From: Sphingobacteriaceae bacterium
GTDB lineage: Bacteria; Bacteroidota; Bacteroidia; Sphingobacteriales; Sphingobacteriaceae
Direction of reading: 5' to 3'
Assembly (NCBI GenBank): GCA_014380615.1
Contig: JACMJM010000032.1
Location: 62,001-126,000, forward strand
Length of the DNA stretch: 64,000 bases
In this document: piece after piece, positions 16,715 to 24,337 of the stretch
Numbering within the stretch: position 1 is the first letter of the stretch
Layout: each line of letters opens with the position of its first letter
Translations under genes and position numbers: made by a program
Notes under the pieces: model-generated
Told to the model about the DNA's origin: nothing
Database searches by the model: none
What the model saw: only the letters and a program-made list of their open reading frames with translations

Positions 16715-17965
16715 CTATGACCGCTGTAACTCAAATATCGTAATTTCGGGCAATATTCCAACCCGGCCGGGATAACCTAAAAAGCCGTATCCTACATTAA
16801 CATAAAGTTGCTGATCCTTTTCGGTGTATAAGCCTGCCCAGTCTTTATAAATATATTCAACAGGGCTCCATTGAAATTCTTTGGTTTTAACCCCAAATTG
16901 CATGCCGTGAGTATGACCACTAAATGTTACATCAATATCGGGGTGATTTAAAATCTGGGCCCGCCAGTGCGATGGATCGTGCGACATTAGTAGCTTTACA
17001 GGTAAATCTTCTGTTCCTTTTAGTGTTTTAACCAGATCTCCCTTTTGAATAAACCGCCCGGCACCCCAGTTTTGGCAACCAAGAATACCTATTTCTTCAT
17101 TGTCTATTTTAAGTCGGCGATGTTCGTCGAGCAGAAGATTCCAGCCCATTGCGGTATGAGTTTTTTTAACAGCTTCCAGATTTTGTGCTTTAGCATTTGA
17201 TGGTTCTTTACCGAAATAATAATCGCCATAATCGTGATTTCCTAAAACTGAAAATACCCCGAGTGGTGCCTTAACCTTCGAAAAAATATCCTGATAATCT
17301 TTCATTTCTGATGCCAGATTATTTACAAGATCGCCTGTGAAAAATACAAGATCCGGTTTTTCGCCCAGAAGCATTTCAACTCCTCCTAATACCGCTTTTT
17401 TGTTATAAAAGCTACCCGAATGAATGTCGCTTATCTGAGCGAGCTTGAGTCCGTGAAAGGCTTTAGGCAGATTTTTTAAGTAAAGTTTTCTTCGGGTAAT
17501 CTGGTAATCGTACGCTCCAGAAATAATGCCCCAGGTTAATGCTCCGAAAGGAACCGCCGCAACGATGAGACCCGATTTAACAATGAATTCTGATCTGGAT
17601 ATTTTTTCGGGTTCTGCGGCTTTTTCGGTAACAGTTTTTTGATCTCTGAGTTTCCGGGTTATCAACAGTATGCCTCTTCTGATATCGTCGATAAAAAGAA
17701 AAGGCAAAAAGAAGATTTTGGTAACAAAGCTCATGAAAAATGCTACCAGAATTATTGCACGTGCTGTTAGTTTTATATTAAAATAAATTCCAGCAAAAAC
17801 ACCGAGGATTAAAATAATACTGTATCCCCAATATAACCTGGTAAAAGTTGTCCTTCTTTTTTCAATTATTTTGATTTTTAAAGAAAGAAGTGCTTTGAGT
17901 ATGTACCAATCTATGATTAAAAGCAATACACTTATCAGCACCAGCATAAATAGTCTGTCGGACAT
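16715..17965 (-). CDS. Membrane-anchored calcineurin-like metallophosphoesterase
   Basis: A 416-residue protein with about four N-terminal membrane segments (to about residue 160) followed by a metallophosphoesterase domain. Metal-binding motifs are complete and in order: DIHSG, GDLVNN, GNHDYG, SHDPSHW and SGHTHGMQFG. The family includes YaeI-type phosphodiesterases acting at the membrane surface, on lipid or nucleotide phosphates; the substrate here is unknown. It lies 33 bases downstream of the MoxR-type ATPase gene and 20 bases upstream of the UbiA-like gene, which suggests a shared transcript. Confidence 0.9.
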   Translation of the reverse strand: MSDRLFMLVLISVLLLIIDWYILKALLSLKIKIIEKRRTTFTRLYWGYSIILILGVFAGIYFNIKLTARAIILVAFFMSFVTKIFFLPFLFIDDIRRGILLITRKLRDQKTVTEKAAEPEKISRSEFIVKSGLIVAAVPFGALTWGIISGAYDYQITRRKLYLKNLPKAFHGLKLAQISDIHSGSFYNKKAVLGGVEMLLGEKPDLVFFTGDLVNNLASEMKDYQDIFSKVKAPLGVFSVLGNHDYGDYYFGKEPSNAKAQNLEAVKKTHTAMGWNLLLDEHRRLKIDNEEIGILGCQNWGAGRFIQKGDLVKTLKGTEDLPVKLLMSHDPSHWRAQILNHPDIDVTFSGHTHGMQFGVKTKEFQWSPVEYIYKDWAGLYTEKDQQLYVNVGYGFLGYPGRVGILPEITIFELQRS

Positions 17966-17998
17966 ATATATTAACGAAAAGTCTGCGGTTAATTAAAA

Positions 17999-19498
17999 TT
18001 AGCGGTCATCAAAATCCTCATCTTCATCCTCATCAAAACTGGCGTTAAACAGGCTGCCCAGCATATCTTTAAATGCGTACCCATTGTCGAGATAAGATTT
18101 GCTGACTTGAGAAAATTCCGATAATCCATGTAATAAAAATTCCATTAAGAGTAATGTTTGAGTGTCTATAAGACTCGGATGGAACTGTTTTATTACATCG
18201 CGTAAGCCGGGAACCGAGTTAAGTGTTTTGGTGTATTCTTTCTCCGACAGATCATCAACTATACTGATGCTATTTCCCATCCCAAACCAATTAATAATGT
18301 CGGTATACGGATTGAGACCTTTAGAACGCTTTAGTTTTTCCGGATCGGGAAAATATTGAGCCATTAAGGTTTTAATGGCCTTGCCTACCAAAATATTGGC
18401 CACTTTAGCAGGGCCTTCCTGCTCTCCTTCATAAACCAGCTCAATTTTTCCGGTTATGGCCGGGATAACTCCAAGAAAATCTGAAATTCTTACAAACGTA
18501 CGCTCTTCATCATTTATCAGCATCCGCCGCTCGGCGTTGCTAATTAGATTCTCGTAGGCGGAAATAGTAAGCCGGGCCGATACCCCGGATTTCTTGTCAA
18601 TATATTCCGAGTTTCTTGCTTCAAAAGCGATCTGTTCGATCAGGTCTTTAACCAAACCATCCGATTCGACATTCACAAGCTGTTCGGGCGTAAGCCGTGC
18701 TTCCTGCTGAGTGATTTTTCTCGAAATTTCTATATTTCTTGGGTAGTGTGTCAAAATCTGGCTTTCGATCCGGTCTTTAAGTGGTGTAACAATAGAGCCC
18801 CGGTTGGTATAATCTTCAGGATTTGCTGTAAATACAAACTGTACATCCAAAGGTAATCGTAATTTAAAACCGCGAATCTGGATATCCTTTTCCTGTAAAA
18901 TATTAAAGAGTGCTACCTGTATTCTTGCTTGCAGATCGGGAAGTTCATTGATTACGAAAATACTGCGGTGGGCACGGGGAATTAATCCATAATGAATCAC
19001 CCGCTCGTCGGAATAAGTGAGTTTTAAGGATGCCGCTTTAATAGGATCCACGTCTCCTATCAAATCCGCAACCGTTACATCAGGCGTGGCGAGCTTTTCG
19101 GTATAGCGCTCGTCTCTGTGCAGCCAACTAATGGGTGTTTTATCGCCATTTTTTTCCAATTGTTCTTTTGCAAACCACGAAATGGGGTTTAAGGGATCAT
19201 CATATAGCTCTGAACCCTCTATATAAGGGATGTATTCATCGAGCAGGTTTACCATTAAGCGGGCTATCCGGGTTTTAGCCTGGCCACGCAAACCCAGCAA
19301 CAAGATGTTATGCTGTGATAAGATGGCGGTTTGAAGATCTGGAATTACGGTGTCTTCATAACCTATAATTCCTTCGAATCCTGCTTCTTTGTTTTTCAAT
19401 AATGCGATCAGATTTTCCCGCAACTCTTGTTTAATTGAGCGCGATTTGTAACCTGATTTTTTAAGTTCGCCTAATGTTTTAATATCGTTTTTGTTCAT
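17999..19498 (-). CDS. MoxR-type AAA+ ATPase (magnesium-chelatase-like)
   Basis: A 499-residue AAA+ ATPase. Walker A is GLRGQAKT (about residue 70), the Walker B region reads IFVINELPDLQAR with Asn-Glu instead of Asp-Glu, and sensor 1 is FTANPEDYTNRG. It is often annotated as magnesium chelatase in Bacteroidota, but the MoxR/RavA group, which remodels or loads metal into partner proteins, fits better because the next gene upstream encodes a VWA-domain protein. The C-terminus ends in a very acidic tail (DEDEDEDFDDR). The gap to the VWA gene (92 bases) holds a large inverted repeat. Confidence 0.88.
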   Translation of the reverse strand: MNKNDIKTLGELKKSGYKSRSIKQELRENLIALLKNKEAGFEGIIGYEDTVIPDLQTAILSQHNILLLGLRGQAKTRIARLMVNLLDEYIPYIEGSELYDDPLNPISWFAKEQLEKNGDKTPISWLHRDERYTEKLATPDVTVADLIGDVDPIKAASLKLTYSDERVIHYGLIPRAHRSIFVINELPDLQARIQVALFNILQEKDIQIRGFKLRLPLDVQFVFTANPEDYTNRGSIVTPLKDRIESQILTHYPRNIEISRKITQQEARLTPEQLVNVESDGLVKDLIEQIAFEARNSEYIDKKSGVSARLTISAYENLISNAERRMLINDEERTFVRISDFLGVIPAITGKIELVYEGEQEGPAKVANILVGKAIKTLMAQYFPDPEKLKRSKGLNPYTDIINWFGMGNSISIVDDLSEKEYTKTLNSVPGLRDVIKQFHPSLIDTQTLLLMEFLLHGLSEFSQVSKSYLDNGYAFKDMLGSLFNASFDEDEDEDFDDR

Positions 19499-19508
19499 GT
19501 TTTTTAGT

Positions 19509-19577
19509 GGGGAAGTCCGAAAGTCGGGAAGTTCGTATGCCGGCGGGTTAGCGAACCTCGGACTTGCGGCCTTCCCA
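19509..19577. repeat. Intergenic inverted repeat between VWA and MoxR genes
   Basis: AAGTCCGA (19513-19520) is complementary to TCGGACTT (19558-19565), and GTTCG (19531-19535) to CGAAC (19552-19556). GGGAAG at 19510-19515 can alternatively pair with CTTCCC at 19571-19576. The hairpin fills most of the gap between two genes that should work together. It could attenuate the downstream ATPase gene or be a dispersed repeat. Confidence 0.6.
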
Positions 19578-19590
19578 ACTGTAGGATAAA

Positions 19591-20688
19591 TTATCTTACT
19601 GTTCTTCTTCTGTTACGAATGTAATCTTCAAAAATATACTCACCCAGGCCCTTTAAGGAGCTGTAAAAGGCCTTGCCTCCGTTTATCTCGGTAAATTCGC
19701 GTACAAATTGCTGCAGATAAGGATCTTTAGCGATCATAAACGTGGTGATGGGAATATTCATTCGTTTACATTCTGCCGCTTTATTTAAAGTTTTGTTAAC
19801 CACTTTACGGTCAAGCCCGATACTGTTTTTGTAATACCTTCCGCCTTCTTTAAGGCAGGTGGGCTTACCATCGGTGATCATAAAAATTTGCTTATTGTGT
19901 GTTTTCCTTCGGCGAAGAATGTCTGCCGCTAATTCGAGCCCAGCATACGTGTTGGTATGATATGGCCCCACTTGCAGGTATGGAAGTTCTTTTAAGGTTA
20001 TGGGCCAAGCGTCGTTTCCGAATACCACAATATCTAAGGTGTCTTTAGGATATTTGGTTTTTATTAACTCGGCAAGAGCCATGGCTACTTTTTTTGCCGG
20101 AGTAATCCGGTCTTCACCATAAAGTATCATCGAGTGTGATATATCAATCATCAATACTGTTGACGAGATGGACTTATAATCTTTTTCCTCCACTTCCAGA
20201 TCTCGCTCAGTAAGCGTAAAGTCGCCTAAGCCGTGGTTAATCTGTGCATTATGAATAGAGGCGGTCATGTCGATCTGATCAAGGCTGTCGCCGAATTGAA
20301 ATTCACGTCTGTCGGCGTTTTTTTCTTCGCCAATGCCCGAAATATTAGTGTTGTGACTGCCCTTGCCTGCTTTTCTTAATTTTCCGAAAATTTCTTCCAG
20401 AGCCGATTTTCTGATACTTTGTTCGGTTTTTGCGGTAATTTTAAAACCTCCGTTGTCCTCATCAGAACTTAAATAGCCTTTATTCTTCAGATCGTCAATA
20501 AAATCTCCCATTCCATATTCGTCATTGGTTAGATTATATTGCTTATCGAGTTCATTCATCCAGGTTAGCGCTTCATTCGCATCGCCTGATGTGTAATTCA
20601 ACAACTCGAGAAATAATTTCAATAACTCGTCGAAGCCGCCTTTAGGCAGCTCGCTGGGAATATATTGCGAAAATGAGTGACCCCGCAT
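19591..20688 (-). CDS. VWA domain protein, partner of MoxR-type ATPase
   Basis: A 365-residue cytoplasmic protein. The N-terminal 160 residues are helical and charged. The C-terminal half is a von Willebrand A domain with a complete MIDAS metal site: DISHS (DxSxS), the Thr in HTNTYAGL, and ITDGKPT. MoxR-VWA pairs (such as RavA-ViaA) act as chaperones or in cofactor or metal insertion. No substrate gene is obvious here: the flanking sugar kinase and metallophosphoesterase do not suggest one. It is upstream of the ATPase gene on the same strand. Confidence 0.88.
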   Translation of the reverse strand: MRGHSFSQYIPSELPKGGFDELLKLFLELLNYTSGDANEALTWMNELDKQYNLTNDEYGMGDFIDDLKNKGYLSSDEDNGGFKITAKTEQSIRKSALEEIFGKLRKAGKGSHNTNISGIGEEKNADRREFQFGDSLDQIDMTASIHNAQINHGLGDFTLTERDLEVEEKDYKSISSTVLMIDISHSMILYGEDRITPAKKVAMALAELIKTKYPKDTLDIVVFGNDAWPITLKELPYLQVGPYHTNTYAGLELAADILRRRKTHNKQIFMITDGKPTCLKEGGRYYKNSIGLDRKVVNKTLNKAAECKRMNIPITTFMIAKDPYLQQFVREFTEINGGKAFYSSLKGLGEYIFEDYIRNRRRTVR

Positions 20689-20747
20689 GTGTTGCCTTTA
20701 TGTGATATACGATATAACGAATTTAAAAGTTTGTATTGCAGGCGATG

Positions 20748-21644
20748 TTATTGGTTTGTAAAATTAAATTTTACAAAATCTACTAGTTCATCAACCGCAT
20801 AATCGGGGTTAGCACCCGGCCTCGAAGCTACCAATGCGCCTGCCGAGCAAGCTCTGATTAAGGTTTGCTCCATTGGTTCTTTTTTTAAGTAGTTTGATAT
20901 AAAAGATGCTAAAAACGCATCGCCGGCGCCAACTGTATCGGCAACTTTAATTCGAAATCCGGGGTGACTGTAAAATTCATTTTTATGAAGTACTATGGCA
21001 CCCTTATCGCCCAGTGTAACGCAAATAGTATCGGTGTTGGTAATAAGGCGGAGTTGTTTTAACCTAAGTTCGTCGCTTTTTTCGTTCAGTTGGTATAATT
21101 CGCTAATGTATTCAAGCTCATGCTCGTTAAGTTTAAGGATATCGCAACGTTTCACCAGTTCGTCGAGTGATTTTTTTTCGAAATGCGGCGGACGCAGGTT
21201 CATGTCGAATACGGCAAGTTTTATTTTGTCCAGTAATTGCAAAAGTGTTGTATGACTTGTTTTACTGCGACATGCCAGACTGCCGAATACTAAAGCATCC
21301 GAGTTGCTCACTAATTTTCGAAAGGTTTCCTGATAGCGGATTTCATCCCATGCTACCGGTGCTTTTATGGTATAAGTAGCCTGTTGATGTTCATCAAGCC
21401 GCACATCGACAAGGCCGGTAGGTAAAGAGTTGTGCTCTTGAAGGTAGGTAACCGGCAGCCCCTGATTAAGAAGAAAATGCTTTAACTCTTTTCCGTTCTC
21501 ATCATCGCCCACACTACTAATTAAATAGCTGTTAATTCCTTGTTTTTTGAGATGCAGAGCCACGTTCATAGGGGCGCCACCCGGCAACTTGCCTTGCGGA
21601 AGCTTGTCCCATAAAATTTCACCAAAACAGATTACCTGATGCAT
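20748..21644 (-). CDS. PfkB-family carbohydrate kinase (fructokinase-like)
   Basis: A 298-residue ribokinase-fold sugar kinase. It has the N-terminal GEILWDKLPQGKLPGGAPMNVALHL sugar-binding region and the C-terminal DTVGAGDAFLASF motif with the catalytic Asp and anion hole. The LPGGAPxNVA pattern and length suggest a fructokinase-like specificity, which is inferred. It is 59 bases upstream of the VWA gene on the same strand; no sugar transporter or hydrolase is adjacent, so the physiological sugar cannot be told. Confidence 0.88.
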   Translation of the reverse strand: MHQVICFGEILWDKLPQGKLPGGAPMNVALHLKKQGINSYLISSVGDDENGKELKHFLLNQGLPVTYLQEHNSLPTGLVDVRLDEHQQATYTIKAPVAWDEIRYQETFRKLVSNSDALVFGSLACRSKTSHTTLLQLLDKIKLAVFDMNLRPPHFEKKSLDELVKRCDILKLNEHELEYISELYQLNEKSDELRLKQLRLITNTDTICVTLGDKGAIVLHKNEFYSHPGFRIKVADTVGAGDAFLASFISNYLKKEPMEQTLIRACSAGALVASRPGANPDYAVDELVDFVKFNFTNQ

Positions 21645-21762
21645 TAAATGATATATAGCAATAATTCGATTGTTATTAATGAATTGAAATTAGTACCACT
21701 TTGTTTGAATAAAGAAGTACAATATACTATTCTAACCTAAATGTAATACGAATCAAATTATA

Positions 21763-21790
21763 TAAAAAAAGCCTGTCATTTCTGACAGGC
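21763..21790 (-). terminator. Terminator of the fasciclin gene
   Basis: On the minus strand GCCTGTCA pairs with TGACAGGC around a short loop, followed by TTTTTTTAT. It lies about 25 bases beyond the fasciclin gene stop. Confidence 0.9.
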
Positions 21791-21814
21791 CCCTACTAAA
21801 ACTTAACAATTGTA

Positions 21815-22360
21815 CTACGGCATTACCACGGTGTCGATAACGTGAATAACTCCATTCTTTTGAAAAACATCAGCAATGGTAACTTTTGATGTTCCTCCTT
21901 TTTCATCTTTCAGAATAAGGTCATTTCCCTGCATCATGGCCCAAAGTCTGCCGCCATTAACTGTTTTAAATTCAGCATTTCCATTGCCTTTTTTGATAGC
22001 TTTCGCGATATCTGCTGCGCTGTGTTTTCCAGCTACAACATGATACGTTAAAATTGCGGTAAGCAATGCTTTGTTTTCTGGTTTAACCAATGTACCTACT
22101 GTGCCGGCAGGCAATTTGTCGAACGCTGCGTTAGTTGGAGCGAATACGGTAAAAGGTCCGTCAGACTTAAGCGTCTCTACCAAACCCGCAGCTTTTACAG
22201 CAGCTACTAATGTGGTATGATCTTTAGAGTTAACTGCGTTGTCAACAATGTCTTTGGTTGGATACATAGCCGCGCCACCAACCATAACTGTTTTTTGAGC
22301 AAACGACTGACTTGTAAATACACTAGCTACTAATGCCATTACTGTTAAAATTTTCTTCAT
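21815..22360 (-). CDS. Exported fasciclin-domain protein
   Basis: A 181-residue protein with a signal peptide (ending SQSFAQ) and a single fasciclin (FAS1) domain from about residue 40 to the end. H1 and H2 motifs are clear: GPFTVFAPTNAAFDKLP and the terminal NGVIHVIDTVVMP. FAS1 proteins mediate adhesion or ligand binding at the cell surface. It stands alone between two convergent-looking gaps, with its own terminator at 21763-21790 and an upstream gap of about 95 bases to hemW. Confidence 0.92.
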   Translation of the reverse strand: MKKILTVMALVASVFTSQSFAQKTVMVGGAAMYPTKDIVDNAVNSKDHTTLVAAVKAAGLVETLKSDGPFTVFAPTNAAFDKLPAGTVGTLVKPENKALLTAILTYHVVAGKHSAADIAKAIKKGNGNAEFKTVNGGRLWAMMQGNDLILKDEKGGTSKVTIADVFQKNGVIHVIDTVVMP

Positions 22361-22454
22361 GTTGTATAAGGGTTATCTTTAATTATGAAGAATTACGGAA
22401 CCTTTAAGTAATTAGATTTCGGGAAGAGTAACTTTTTTTAACAGTCTTAAGATA

Positions 22455-23594
22455 TCAGGCCAATTCTTCAGCTACAAAGAGTTCCGAAGCAATTTTATCA
22501 GCGAACAATTTGCCTGATGTAGTGAGTTTTACGAAATCGTTTTCAGCTTTGATATGGCCTCTTTCGAGGAAGATTTTTAACGACTTTTCAATTTGATTTT
22601 TATATCCAGCACCAAAATCCTTCTCTAACTTACGCATATCCATTCCCCACATGGTTCTTAATGAAGTCATGATATATTCGTTTACACGATTCTCGGGGCT
22701 GAGTATTTCCTGCTCGGCGGGAATTGTTCCTTCAAAAATTTCACGGATATATTTAGGATTGTTAGCGACATTCCACTGCCGGGATTCGCCGTTAAAAGAA
22801 TGAGCTGAAGGGCCTATACCCAGGTAATGAATACCACGCCAATAATTGGTATTATGTTTCGAATAGCTTCCTGGCTTGGCAAAGTTCGATGTTTCATAAT
22901 GCTCAAAACCGGCTTTGCCAAGCATTTTCATCAAGGTTAAGTACTGTTCGGCACTTTGATTATCATCCAGTGGTTTTTGCTTCCCTTTGTTTATAAATGA
23001 GGCTAATGCGGTTTTAGGCTCTACCGTCATCGAGTAAGAAGAGATATGCGGAACGTCCAGAGCTATCGCTTTTTGAAGATTCGATTTCCATTTAGAATCA
23101 GTAAGCAAGGGATAGCCGTATATTAAGTCAATCGTGATGTTCTCGAAACCAGCATCCTGGACTCTTTTTATCGAGCTTTCGGCTTCCCCGGAATTGTGCG
23201 CCCTATTCATCCAGATCAGATCTTCTTCAAAAAAAGATTGCACACCAATGCTGAAACGATTTATGGCCGTTTGTTTCAAATTACGCACGGTTTCCATATC
23301 TAAATCGTCTGGATTGGCTTCTAGTGTAATTTCCGCATCAGAACTTACGGTATGTACGGAAGAAATCTTCTCAAACAATAGTTGAATTGACTTTGCTCCG
23401 ATCAGCGAAGGAGTACCCCCGCCAAAGTAAACGGTTTCTATAGTTTGTAGCCCGAGATAGCTGCGTTGCAGTTCTATTTCTTTCAGCATTGCATCCAGAA
23501 GCTCCGCCTTATATTTTAATGAAGTAGTAAAATGAAAGTCGCAGTAATGACAAGCTTTTTTACAGAAGGGGATGTGGAGATAGATGCCGGCCAT
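22455..23594 (-). CDS. hemW: Radical SAM heme chaperone HemW
   Basis: A 379-residue radical SAM protein with the cluster motif FCKKACHYCDF (CxxxCxxC) near the N-terminus, then ETVYFGGGTPSL and a C-terminal HemN-type domain. HemW binds heme and inserts it into respiratory enzymes; it is often mis-annotated as oxygen-independent coproporphyrinogen oxidase. The Cys directly after the cluster in true HemN (CxxxCxxCxC) is absent (CDF), which supports HemW. No heme genes are adjacent on this strand. Confidence 0.92.
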   Translation of the reverse strand: MAGIYLHIPFCKKACHYCDFHFTTSLKYKAELLDAMLKEIELQRSYLGLQTIETVYFGGGTPSLIGAKSIQLLFEKISSVHTVSSDAEITLEANPDDLDMETVRNLKQTAINRFSIGVQSFFEEDLIWMNRAHNSGEAESSIKRVQDAGFENITIDLIYGYPLLTDSKWKSNLQKAIALDVPHISSYSMTVEPKTALASFINKGKQKPLDDNQSAEQYLTLMKMLGKAGFEHYETSNFAKPGSYSKHNTNYWRGIHYLGIGPSAHSFNGESRQWNVANNPKYIREIFEGTIPAEQEILSPENRVNEYIMTSLRTMWGMDMRKLEKDFGAGYKNQIEKSLKIFLERGHIKAENDFVKLTTSGKLFADKIASELFVAEELA

Positions 23595-23662
23595 CTTACA
23601 AAGATAAGACAGGGATGAAATTAATAGTGTTTAAATTTCGCACCTTAGGTAAAGCTATAGAA

Positions 23663-23696
23663 GGTGCCCGGCTTGTTTAACGTAACAACGGGCACC
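23663..23696 (-). terminator. Terminator-like hairpin after the YgaP-like gene
   Basis: GGTGCCCG (23663-23670) is complementary to CGGGCACC (23689-23696). It sits 7 bases beyond the stop at 23703 on the minus strand. There is no T run after the stem, so it may rather be an mRNA-stabilising hairpin. Confidence 0.5.
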
Positions 23697-23702
23697 TATC
23701 TA

Positions 23703-24041
23703 TTAGTAAGTTTCTGTTGGCATTGCGGTAACCGGTACCGTAGGCGACCCTGAATCGCTGAATGAGGAATCCTGATAGCTATTCATTTCTTGTTCGTCCA
23801 TCTTTTCCTTAACGGGGCAATATCCTGTAAGTCCCCTGTAAAGAAGGGCAGTACCTAATCCCAGTTCGGTGATGGCGAGAAAGGGGTGTGAAAATACATT
23901 GGTAATGCCTTTTAAAGCAATAAACGCTCCGGCACCAACCGAAATAATACGCTCGGTTTGCCCAACATTTGCATACGCGCTTTCCTGAAGGATAGAATTG
24001 TTTAAAGTATCCGATACTTTATTAATTATTGAATTTTCCAT
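23703..24041 (-). CDS. YgaP-like/DUF2892 membrane protein
   Basis: A 112-residue protein with a central pair of hydrophobic segments (about residues 33-72) in the pattern of DUF2892, the membrane part of YgaP: NVGQTERIISVGAGAFIALKG and TALLYRGLTGYCPVKE. The Cys in GYCP is typical of the family. The rhodanese domain of true YgaP is absent. A short Ser/Pro/Thr tail ends the protein. Function unknown. It is followed by a hairpin at 23663-23696. Confidence 0.75.
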   Translation of the reverse strand: MENSIINKVSDTLNNSILQESAYANVGQTERIISVGAGAFIALKGITNVFSHPFLAITELGLGTALLYRGLTGYCPVKEKMDEQEMNSYQDSSFSDSGSPTVPVTAMPTETY

Positions 24042-24208
24042 GATATTATAGATGTTTAAAGGATAACCCTATTAATAAAAGAGTGTTTCTGTTTTTTGAA
24101 GATTGTTTTAGCCGGCCCAAAGTTTGCTTTTACCGACTTTTTACCACCACTTGCCTAAAAGTAATTGTGGTGCGGTGGATGCGGCTATACATTTGAGAAA
24201 CAAAAATC

Positions 24209-24322
24209 ATGAAAGCGATACATTCGATACTGGTGGCATTAGCATTACTATTATTCTTTCATTCCTTTTCAGAATTTGATTCAGAGGAAAAGCAAGAGCC
24301 GGAAAAACATTGCTCAGAATAA
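24209..24322 (+). CDS. Possible 37-residue membrane or secreted peptide
   Basis: An ATG-started frame encoding MKAIHSILVALALLLFFHSF followed by an acidic tail ending KHCSE. It has the shape of a signal anchor or cleavable signal and begins after a purine-poor leader (TTTGAGAAACAAAAATC). It overlaps no other gene: it lies between two minus-strand genes and ends 15 bases before the AsmA-like stop. Whether it is translated is uncertain; no homologue is recognised. Confidence 0.4.
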   Translation: MKAIHSILVALALLLFFHSFSEFDSEEKQEPEKHCSE

Positions 24323-24337
24323 TATTTTAAAGTCGAA

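Noticed and set aside
22455-23594. Annotation as oxygen-independent coproporphyrinogen III oxidase (HemN)
   Set aside because: The residue pattern after the cluster motif is CDF rather than CxC and the length is that of HemW.
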